Of a stretch of DNA of 6,344 nt, positions 1 through 5,587 are shown in pieces. Positions within the stretch are counted from its first letter, which is position 1. Each line of letters opens with the position of its first letter. Under the pieces are notes generated by a model. The model saw only the letters and a program-made list of their open reading frames with translations. It made no database searches and had not been told where the DNA came from. Made by a program: the position numbers and the translations under genes. The DNA comes from JAZLIL01 sp045617405 (GTDB lineage: Bacteria > Bacillota > Clostridia > Lachnospirales > Lachnospiraceae): NCBI GenBank assembly GCA_045617405.1, contig JAZLIL010000134.1:1-6344 (forward strand), read 5' to 3'.

Positions 1-16
1 CATGATTGACAATCTC
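1..16 (-). promoter_or_regulatory. Possible ribosome binding site and ATG of the next gene
   Basis: On the minus strand an AAGGAG sequence is followed, 10 bases later, by an ATG whose last base is position 1. This could be the start of the gene downstream of glpK, which would lie almost wholly outside the window. The spacing is at the long end of what is usual, and nothing of the protein can be read. A competing reading, a GTG start at 80 with AAGG six bases upstream, stays open for 26 codons to the edge and would make this ATG internal and out of frame. The choice cannot be made from the window. Confidence 0.3.
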
Positions 17-64
17 CTTCTTCATCCATGTCAATGTTATCCGCAATCCGCTTTGCAGCCTGCT

Positions 65-101
65 CATATAAAAGCGGCACTTCGTGCCTTACTTTTATAT
101 G
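65..101 (-). terminator. Hairpin downstream of glpK, possible terminator
   Basis: Fourteen bases beyond the glpK stop codon lies a strong inverted repeat. A perfect 10-bp outer stem (65-74 with 92-101, CATATAAAAG) encloses a 5-bp inner GC stem (GGCAC, 76-80 with 84-88) and a 3-base loop, with a small 1x3 internal bulge. Read on the minus strand, the inner GC stem is preceded by AAAAG and followed by GCTTTTATATG. That resembles an intrinsic terminator with A and U tracts, and could act in both directions. The U tract is short and interrupted, so partial termination or an mRNA-stabilising 3' hairpin is also possible. Confidence 0.5.
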
Positions 102-114
102 ATCTGCCCGGAAA

Positions 115-1611
115 TCAGTCTTCCTTTGCAAAACCGCAGGCAGCCTTTACTGCCCTGTTCCATCCGGCAATCCTCTTTGAACGTTCTTCCTCTTTAATTA
201 AAGGTTCGAAGCTTTTGTCAAGAACCCAGTTTCTTCTGATGTCATCAAGGTTTTTATAGTACCCCACAGCAAGCCCCGCAAGATAAGCAACGCCCATAGC
301 CGTTGTCTCAACACACTGAGGCCGAAATACCGGTGAATTTGAAATGTCCGCCTGCGTCTGAGCAAGGAAATTGTTTGCACTTGCTCCACCGTCAATACGA
401 AGTGATGAAAGATCCCGACCGAGATCGGCGCACATTGCAATAAGCACATCATTTGTTTCGTAAGCAATGGACTCAAGCGTCGCCCTGATAATGTGATACT
501 TATTAACACCACGTGTCAGACCGACAATTGTTCCTCTTGCGTACTGATCCCAGTGAGGGGCACCAAGTCCGGTAAACGCCGGTACTACGTAGCATCCGCT
601 GCAATCCCAGACTTTGTTTGCCATGTATTCGGAATCGGCCGCACTGTCAACAAGCCTCATCTCATCACGGAGCCACTGAATGGCAGCACCTGCGACAAAA
701 ACCGATCCCTCAAGAGCGTATGTGACCTTTCCGTCAAGTCCCCATGCAATTGTGGTGACAAGTCCGTTCTTTGAGAACACGGGTGAATTTCCGGTGTTCA
801 TAAGCAGGAAACCGCCTGTCCCGTAAGTATTCTTTGCCTCACCTTCATTAAAGCAGGTCTGACCGAAAAGTGCCGCCTGCTGATCACCTGCGGCGCCCGC
901 GATTGCAATCTTACCGCCGAAAAACTCTTCTGCTGTGTATCCGTAAATTTCACTGTTTGACGCAGGTTCGGGGAGCATACACGAAGGAATATCAAGTTCT
1001 TCAAGTATCTCCTCATCCCATTTCAGAGTATTAATATTAAATAGCATGGTTCTTGACGCATTCGAATAGTCAGTTACATGAACCGCTCCCTTTGTAAGCT
1101 TCCAGATAAGCCAGGTCTCGACTGTTCCGAATAACAGCTCGCCTTTTTCAGCTCTCTCCCTGACGCCCTCGACATTGTCAAGGATCCACTTGAGCTTTGT
1201 TCCGGAAAAATAGGCATCAATAACAAGACCGGTTTTCTCCCTGAATTTATCCGTCAGTCCCTTCTCTTTTAGTTCATCACAAAATCCCGATGTTCTTCTG
1301 CACTGCCAGACAATTGCGTTGTAAACAGGTTCTCCCGTTGTCTTGTCCCAGACAATTGTCGTTTCGCGCTGATTTGTAATACCGATTGCGCAAACATCGC
1401 GGTATGAAGCACCCGCCTTCTGCATTGCCTCCACACAGACGCCAAGCTGCGTAGACCAGATTTCGTTCGCATTGTGCTCAACCCATCCCGGCTGTGGAAA
1501 AATCTGCGTAAACTCCTTTTGGGCAACTGAACACATCTCCCCCTTCTCATTAAAAAGAATGCATCTGTTGCTCGTAGTTCCGGCGTCGATCGCCATTATA
1601 TACTTTGCCAT
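115..1611 (-). CDS. glpK: Glycerol kinase
   Basis: Phosphorylates glycerol to sn-glycerol 3-phosphate with ATP in the cytoplasm, trapping glycerol for lipid synthesis or catabolism. At 498 residues it has the usual family length and is collinear with E. coli GlpK as I recall it. The FGGY-kinase N-terminal motif DAGTTSNR (9-16) is present. The glycerol-binding set appears as Arg82, Glu83, Trp102, Tyr134 and Phe268, and the catalytic base is Asp243 in AGDQQAALFG. The second-domain TYGTGGF (262-268) and DGGASANNFL nucleotide-site segments are intact. The ATG is set by AAGGAGGGG, which overlaps the azlD stop codon. Only 9 bases separate the two genes, so it is the last gene of the operon. Glu229 stands where Enterococcus and Bacillus GlpK have the HPr-phosphorylated histidine, and the FBP-binding loop arginine of E. 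coli is absent. Regulation by those two mechanisms is therefore not expected. Confidence 0.98.
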   Translation of the reverse strand: MAKYIMAIDAGTTSNRCILFNEKGEMCSVAQKEFTQIFPQPGWVEHNANEIWSTQLGVCVEAMQKAGASYRDVCAIGITNQRETTIVWDKTTGEPVYNAIVWQCRRTSGFCDELKEKGLTDKFREKTGLVIDAYFSGTKLKWILDNVEGVRERAEKGELLFGTVETWLIWKLTKGAVHVTDYSNASRTMLFNINTLKWDEEILEELDIPSCMLPEPASNSEIYGYTAEEFFGGKIAIAGAAGDQQAALFGQTCFNEGEAKNTYGTGGFLLMNTGNSPVFSKNGLVTTIAWGLDGKVTYALEGSVFVAGAAIQWLRDEMRLVDSAADSEYMANKVWDCSGCYVVPAFTGLGAPHWDQYARGTIVGLTRGVNKYHIIRATLESIAYETNDVLIAMCADLGRDLSSLRIDGGASANNFLAQTQADISNSPVFRPQCVETTAMGVAYLAGLAVGYYKNLDDIRRNWVLDKSFEPLIKEEERSKRIAGWNRAVKAACGFAKED

Positions 1612-1620
1612 AGCCCCTCC

Positions 1621-1926
1621 TTACAGTATCAGCAGTTCAATAACAAACACAAGTCCGCAGCATGTTGCCGCAACTGTTATCATATTTGCGCCGATAAAGG
1701 CTGCCGCAAGTCCGGCGACAAGAGCCACCGCACCTGCAATCGGTGAACGTGTTGCATGCATTATGGCAGGAAACGTCATAACGCTTAATGTTACGTAAGG
1801 CACATAGTAAAGAAAAGATTTCAGAAACGTATTCCGAATCTGCTTTCTGATGAGTGTAAGAGGCAGTACTCTGATAAAGAACGTTACTGCACACATAATC
1901 GTAATGTATACATAAGTATTAAGCAT
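1621..1926 (-). CDS. azlD: AzlD-family small subunit of amino acid exporter
   Basis: Small hydrophobic partner of AzlC in the two-component LIV-E type exporter (B. subtilis AzlCD, E. coli YgaZH, Corynebacterium BrnFE). These export branched-chain amino acids and in some cases methionine across the cytoplasmic membrane. The product is 101 residues, close to the family norm of about 110. It has about four membrane segments, near residues 3-24, 36-54, 62-80 and 80-99. The family-like segment RVLPLTLIRK (19-28) is followed by FLKSFLYYVPYV (34-45). An upstream in-frame ATG at 1971 would add a highly basic, arginine-rich leader inside azlC. I reject it because the ATG at 1926 has GGGAGG eight bases upstream. 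The start overlaps the azlC stop by 8 bases (ATGCTTAA), indicating translational coupling and fixed stoichiometry. The exported substrate cannot be read from the sequence. Confidence 0.9.
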   Translation of the reverse strand: MLNTYVYITIMCAVTFFIRVLPLTLIRKQIRNTFLKSFLYYVPYVTLSVMTFPAIMHATRSPIAGAVALVAGLAAAFIGANMITVAATCCGLVFVIELLIL

Positions 1927-2641
1927 TTTCGGCACCTCCCTCCTCCTTCTTCGGGAAGAAGGCCGCTGCAAGTGCCGAAATTGCTACAGTCAGTATTATC
2001 GTCCTTGATCCTTCCGGCAGATTGCAGATTCCGGGAATTACTCCGGCAAGATAGCTTGCAGCAAAACAAATTGCGATAAGAACAAGAATTACTCTGTCCT
2101 TCTTTGCCGGAGGAATAATAATTGCGATAAACATTCCGTAGAGAGCAACCGACAGAGCACTGACAACGCTCTCGGGAAGGATGTTTCCCATCATTATTCC
2201 AAATGCTGTCCCGAGTGCCCAGCACGGTGCAGCAAAGCAGATTGCCCCGTAAGTGTAGGCCGGGGTAATCTCGCCTTCTCTCGCTATCGTGATTCCGAAG
2301 AATTCATCCGTAAGGAAGAATCCCATTATCAACCTGTGAATAAATGACGTCTTCTCTCCAAATCTCTGGCTGAGTGCACAAGACATCAGAAGGTATCTTG
2401 CATTTGCCACGCACGTCATAAGTACCATTTCCAAAGCGGTACCACCTGCGGCAATTACAGTAAAGCCAGCATACTCACCTGCCGAGGCATTGACGAGAAC
2501 ACTTGTCAGGAAACCCTGAAATGCCGTCATCCCTGCTGCTCCGGCAGCAATTCCAAGCGAAAAGGAAACCGCAAAATACCCCAGTCCGATAGGTATTCCA
2601 TCCTTAAAGCCTGCTAAAAAAACCGATTTACTCCTATTCAT
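1919..2641 (-). CDS. azlC: AzlC-family large subunit of amino acid exporter
   Basis: Large membrane subunit of the AzlCD/YgaZH/BrnFE exporter family, working with the AzlD encoded just downstream. At 240 residues it has normal family length. Family hallmarks visible are the N-terminal FKDGIPIGLGYFAVSFSLG (12-30), NARYLLM (80-86) after the second hydrophobic segment, and TDEFFG (111-116). Several further hydrophobic stretches follow to residue 229, and then a charged cytoplasmic tail of Lys and Glu. The start at 2641 gives the expected N-terminus, but its Shine-Dalgarno is only AAGG ten bases upstream, weaker than its neighbours. It begins 32 bases after the hydrolase stop codon and overlaps azlD by 8 bases. 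Lying behind genes that would release homocysteine, it may export homocysteine or methionine. That is inference; branched-chain amino acids are the default prediction. Confidence 0.92.
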   Translation of the reverse strand: MNRSKSVFLAGFKDGIPIGLGYFAVSFSLGIAAGAAGMTAFQGFLTSVLVNASAGEYAGFTVIAAGGTALEMVLMTCVANARYLLMSCALSQRFGEKTSFIHRLIMGFFLTDEFFGITIAREGEITPAYTYGAICFAAPCWALGTAFGIMMGNILPESVVSALSVALYGMFIAIIIPPAKKDRVILVLIAICFAASYLAGVIPGICNLPEGSRTIILTVAISALAAAFFPKKEEGGAENA

Positions 2642-2673
2642 TTCAACTATGCCTTACAGACCGTCAGTTCAGC

Positions 2674-3921
2674 TTACAGGGCTGAGGCTGCAAGATACTC
2701 CTTCTGTTCCTTTGTCAGAGCATCAATATTAACGCCCATGTACTCAAGCTTTCTCTTTGCAACGAGGTTATCAACCTCCTTTGGAACACGTATCAGCTTC
2801 TGATTAATTTCAGACTGATGTTCAACAAGATACTTCGCCGAAAGCGCCTGAATTGCAAAGCTCATATCCATGATTTCTGCCGGATGACCGTCTCCGCAGG
2901 CAAGATTTACAAGCCTTCCTTCTCCGAGAACATATACCCATCTTCCCGTTGAAAGCTTATATCCCATAATATCAGCTCTCTGCTCTTCTATCTGAACTGC
3001 GTTTTCACGAAGCCACTTAACATCAACTTCTACATCAAAATGTCCGGCATTGCAGCAGATGGCGCCGTCCTTCATAAGCATGAAATCCTCTTGCGTAACA
3101 ACACCCGAGCAGCCTGTCACTGTCACAAAGAAATCCCCGAGAGGCGCTGCTTCTTTCATTGTCATGACGGTAAATCCGTCCATGACGGCCTCTATTGCCT
3201 TGACGGGATCAACCTCTGTAACTATGACCTTTGCACCAAGACCTTTAGCCCTCATTGCACATCCCTTGCCGCACCATCCGTATCCGGCTATAACGGCAGT
3301 CTTTCCGGCAACAATCAAATTTGTTGTCCTGTTGATTCCATTCCACACAGACTGTCCCGTGCCGTAACGGTTATCAAAGAAATGCTTGCAGTCGGCATCG
3401 TTTACAAGTACCATCGGGAAACGAAGCTCGTCTCTTTCCGCCATATTGCGAAGTCTTATTATACCGGTTGTCGTCTCCTCGCAGCCGCCGATTACGTACT
3501 TAATACGTTCCGGCATCTTTGTATGAAGCATGCTGACAAGATCGCCGCCGTCATCAATAATAATATTGCAGTTGTTCTCGAGAACGTGCTGAATGTGAAG
3601 ATTGTACTCCTCCTCATTGGAATTATACCAGGCATGAACCTCAAGTCCTCTGTTAACAAGAGCTGCCGCAATATCATCCTGCGTCGAGAGAGGATTTGAG
3701 CCTGTAACAAACATCTGCGCTCCGCCCGCCTTCAGAACCAGACACAGATAAGCAGTTTTTGCTTCAAGATGAACAGAAAGAGCAACCTTCTTCCCTTCAA
3801 AGGGCTTTGTCCTTGAAAACTCCTCTTCAAGATTACGCAGTAAAGGCATGTTGCGCCTTACCCATTCAATCTTTTTGTCTCCCGAAGGATACAGATTAAT
3901 GTCTCTGATTTCACTTGCCAT
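2674..3921 (-). CDS. ahcY: S-adenosylhomocysteine hydrolase family; probable S-inosylhomocysteine hydrolase
   Basis: NAD-dependent cytoplasmic enzyme that cleaves SAH, or its deaminated form SIH, to a nucleoside and homocysteine in SAM recycling. The chosen 415-residue form starts at 3921, where GGAGG lies 7 bases upstream; the in-frame ATG at 3945 has no Shine-Dalgarno. Catalytic positions are visible as His51, Asp124, Glu149, Lys179, Asp183, Asn184 and His294. The Rossmann NAD motif is GYGWCGKG (213-220), and the NLACGDGHP segment (339-347) is present. It is close to Thermotoga maritima SAH hydrolase as I recall it. It has His-Leu-Glu-Ala-Lys (51-55) where classical enzymes have His-x-Thr-x-Glu/Gln, Thr188 where human has Cys195, and no Lys/Tyr-Arg-Tyr C-terminal tail. 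These are features of the archaeal/Thermotoga type, members of which prefer SIH. The preceding gene encodes a likely SAH deaminase, which fits. True SAH activity is not excluded. Confidence 0.94.
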   Translation of the reverse strand: MASEIRDINLYPSGDKKIEWVRRNMPLLRNLEEEFSRTKPFEGKKVALSVHLEAKTAYLCLVLKAGGAQMFVTGSNPLSTQDDIAAALVNRGLEVHAWYNSNEEEYNLHIQHVLENNCNIIIDDGGDLVSMLHTKMPERIKYVIGGCEETTTGIIRLRNMAERDELRFPMVLVNDADCKHFFDNRYGTGQSVWNGINRTTNLIVAGKTAVIAGYGWCGKGCAMRAKGLGAKVIVTEVDPVKAIEAVMDGFTVMTMKEAAPLGDFFVTVTGCSGVVTQEDFMLMKDGAICCNAGHFDVEVDVKWLRENAVQIEEQRADIMGYKLSTGRWVYVLGEGRLVNLACGDGHPAEIMDMSFAIQALSAKYLVEHQSEINQKLIRVPKEVDNLVAKRKLEYMGVNIDALTKEQKEYLAASAL

Positions 3922-3928
3922 ATCGTTA

Positions 3929-3933
3929 CCTCC
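3929..3933 (-). promoter_or_regulatory. Ribosome binding site deciding the hydrolase start
   Basis: GGAGG on the minus strand lies 7 bases before the ATG at 3921. It selects that codon over the in-frame ATG at 3945, which has only AT-rich sequence ahead of it. The extra eight residues of the longer form do not resemble the family N-terminus. Confidence 0.8.
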
Positions 3934-3953
3934 GTTCTTTGGCATTCAATTAT

Positions 3954-4007
3954 CGGTTATAGTATGCCCGTATATTTTAGAACAGTTTCCCGGTTACTAT
4001 ATACCCG
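3954..4007 (-). repeat. Pair of imperfect 17-bp direct repeats before the hydrolase gene
   Basis: Two copies of a 17-base sequence, at 3954-3970 and 3991-4007, agree at 13 of 17 positions. Both begin CGGTTA and end CCCG on the plus strand, with starts 37 bases apart. The second copy is itself a near-palindrome (CGGTTA, five bases, TACCCG, with one arm mismatch). They sit in the gap of about 105 bp between the deaminase stop and the hydrolase start. TATAGT and TATAAC stretches inside them could serve as -10 elements for an internal promoter, but I see no good -35 element at the proper distance. They may be operator half-sites for a regulator of the hydrolase; this is inference. Confidence 0.35.
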
Positions 4008-4026
4008 CTTCTCTTTGAACCGTTTC

Positions 4027-5442
4027 TCATTTATGATATACACCGTATCTCTTTGCAATCCTGTCGATGTCAAAATAAACCTTTTCCTCATCGATTGTCT
4101 TGAATTCTCTGTTCTCCATGAGAATCTTACCGTCTACGATAACGGTTTCAACTTCGGACCCGTTTGCAGCATAGACTAGCGAACTGATCGGATTAATGCA
4201 GGGTCTCATTGTCGGATTGTCCATGTTTATTATCGCAAGGTCTGCCTTCCTTCCCGCCGCAATCATGCCGATGTCGGGAAGTGAAAGTGCCTTCGCGCCG
4301 TTTACCGTTGCAAACTGAAGTGCCTTCTGCGCGGGAAGAGCCGTAGAATCACGTCTGAGTCCCTGATTTACAAGGCAGAGTGCCTTCATCTCCGTAAACA
4401 TATTAAGCGAATTGTTGCTTGCCGTACTGTCGGTTCCGAGACATACATTGATACCGGCCGCATCGAGTTCGGGAACAGGCGCGAAACCGTTTCCGAGCTT
4501 CATGTTGCTCTGAGGATTTGTTGCAACGGAAACATCATGCTTCTTAAGAATCTGAACATCATTCCCTGACAGCTGGACACAGTGTGCCGCTACGACATGC
4601 CTGTCTAAAAGGCCAAGCGACTCAACATACTCAATCGGTGTCAGTCCGCACTCTTTCTTCATATTTTCAATTTCGGTAACACTTTCCGAAATGTGGACAT
4701 TAATGCCGACTCCGTACTCATCGGCAAGCTCGCCGCAATAGCGCAGGAAATTGCCCTTGCAGGTATAGGGTGCATGAGGAGCAAACATATGAGTGATTCT
4801 CGAACATCCCGCAAATTCCTTCATATCCGAGAGTGTATCATTGACACGTCTCATGCTCTCGCTGTCTTTTTCACTTCCGACAAGACCTCTTGAGAGAACG
4901 CCCCTGATGCCCGACTCAAGCATTGCCTGCCCGTTCTCATGAGAACCGATATCCATATCAAGATAACACGTTGTACCGGTTCTGAGCATCTCCATTATTC
5001 CGAGCATTGTTCCGACATATGCATCGCCCGGCTTCATGCCGTCTTCCATCGGGAATATTGTATCAAAGAGCCATTTATCAAAAGTAACGTCATCTGCTGC
5101 ACACTTGAACATGGTCATATACGCATGCGTGTGGGAATTGATAAGACCGGGGATTACAAGCTTGTTTGTTCCGTTAATAATTCTGTCAGGCTTAAAGCTT
5201 GCAAGATCGAATCCGACCATCGCCTCGGGACTTACACACTCCATTTCAAGCTTTGCATGGGATTCAATATCCGAAATGTCGGCAACTCCGCCGTCACAGT
5301 TATCACGCTGTTTTTCACAGCCATCGCAAGCCGGATAGATAGCTGCTATCCTGTCGTCACGAATCATGATGTCGGTACGTTTTACCGAGAAAATCCCTTT
5401 GTCATAGAGAAGCGCCCTGCAGTTCCTGATAAGAATATCCAT
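4027..5442 (-). CDS. mtaD: Amidohydrolase: SAH / methylthioadenosine / 5'-deoxyadenosine deaminase
   Basis: Metal-dependent TIM-barrel amidohydrolase predicted to deaminate the adenine of SAH, methylthioadenosine or 5'-deoxyadenosine to hypoxanthine in the cytoplasm. Metal ligands are visible as His104-x-His106, His250, His287 and Asp338 (LGTDSTASNN). Glu253 of HISES is the likely proton shuttle. Compared with recalled T. maritima TM0936, a characterised SAH/MTA deaminase, the substrate-contact residues are kept: Trp124, Glu133, Arg185 and His223 (APHAPYTC). The 471-residue length exceeds the roughly 405 of TM0936. Most of the excess is an insertion around residues 38-88, before the LVIPGLINSHTH core, which contains Cys39, Cys42, Cys49 and Cys69. 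The ATG is fixed by AGGAGG six bases upstream. It is the first gene of the operon and precedes a hydrolase of the type that accepts the deaminated product. Which adenosyl substrate is physiological cannot be told from sequence. Confidence 0.9.
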   Translation of the reverse strand: MDILIRNCRALLYDKGIFSVKRTDIMIRDDRIAAIYPACDGCEKQRDNCDGGVADISDIESHAKLEMECVSPEAMVGFDLASFKPDRIINGTNKLVIPGLINSHTHAYMTMFKCAADDVTFDKWLFDTIFPMEDGMKPGDAYVGTMLGIMEMLRTGTTCYLDMDIGSHENGQAMLESGIRGVLSRGLVGSEKDSESMRRVNDTLSDMKEFAGCSRITHMFAPHAPYTCKGNFLRYCGELADEYGVGINVHISESVTEIENMKKECGLTPIEYVESLGLLDRHVVAAHCVQLSGNDVQILKKHDVSVATNPQSNMKLGNGFAPVPELDAAGINVCLGTDSTASNNSLNMFTEMKALCLVNQGLRRDSTALPAQKALQFATVNGAKALSLPDIGMIAAGRKADLAIINMDNPTMRPCINPISSLVYAANGSEVETVIVDGKILMENREFKTIDEEKVYFDIDRIAKRYGVYHK

Positions 5443-5544
5443 TTTCTACCTCCTATTTATTAACAAAATGTTTACAATTTTTAAATACTTTGTTCATTTT
5501 TTAGTTGTATACTTATTTTATCAAACAAGCAAATAACATTTTTT
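5443..5544 (-). promoter_or_regulatory. AT-rich promoter region of the deaminase-led operon
   Basis: This leader between the kinase terminator and the deaminase start is strongly AT-rich and has no open frame of note. On the minus strand TTGATA (5519-5524) followed after 17 bases by AAAAAT (5496-5501) is one candidate -35/-10 pair. TTGCTT with TATACA at 15-base spacing, just beside it, is another. Both are imperfect. AGGAGG at 5449-5454 is the deaminase Shine-Dalgarno. I see no SAM, SAH or T-box riboswitch structure, and the leader is too short for most of them. Confidence 0.4.
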
Positions 5545-5587
5545 CATAAAACAAAACCCGGCAGTACCCTCCCCTTCTACCGGGTTT
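5545..5587 (-). terminator. Intrinsic terminator of the REC-HPt protein gene
   Basis: A perfect 8-bp stem, AAACCCGG with CCGGGTTT (5554-5561 and 5580-5587), encloses an 18-base loop. On the minus strand it runs into TTTTGTTTTATG, a good U tract. The upstream arm includes the last codons and the TAG stop is in the loop, so termination begins inside the coding end. It separates the signalling gene from the operon downstream. Confidence 0.8.

Noticed and set aside
2..259. Plus-strand open frame of 85 codons overlapping the end of glpK
   Set aside because: Antisense to the conserved C-terminus of glycerol kinase, with no ribosome binding site visible and no family resemblance.
1927..1971. Longer AzlD starting at the upstream in-frame ATG
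   Set aside because: It adds a low-complexity arginine run that is the out-of-frame reading of the azlC end. The downstream ATG has a strong GGGAGG site at ideal spacing and yields the family N-terminus.
3040..3699. Plus-strand open frame of 219 codons inside the hydrolase gene
   Set aside because: It lies antisense to a clearly conserved enzyme, has no recognisable family features and is explained by codon bias of the true gene.
3922..3945. Longer hydrolase starting at the ATG at 3945
   Set aside because: No Shine-Dalgarno precedes it, while GGAGG sits 7 bases before the ATG at 3921; the extra residues do not match the family.
3922..4026. SAH riboswitch before the hydrolase gene
   Set aside because: The gap is short and AT-rich and shows no compact pseudoknot-like GC stems of that riboswitch class; the class is also mainly proteobacterial.
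4939..5463. Plus-strand open frame of 174 codons opposite the deaminase N-terminal half
   Set aside because: Antisense shadow. It has a histidine- and cysteine-rich composition typical of reverse reading, and the opposite strand carries conserved metal-binding motifs.
5461..5474. Short AACA-AAA-TGTT palindrome in the deaminase leader
   Set aside because: Arms of four bases in a very AT-rich stretch are expected by chance, and extending the arms gives poor symmetry.
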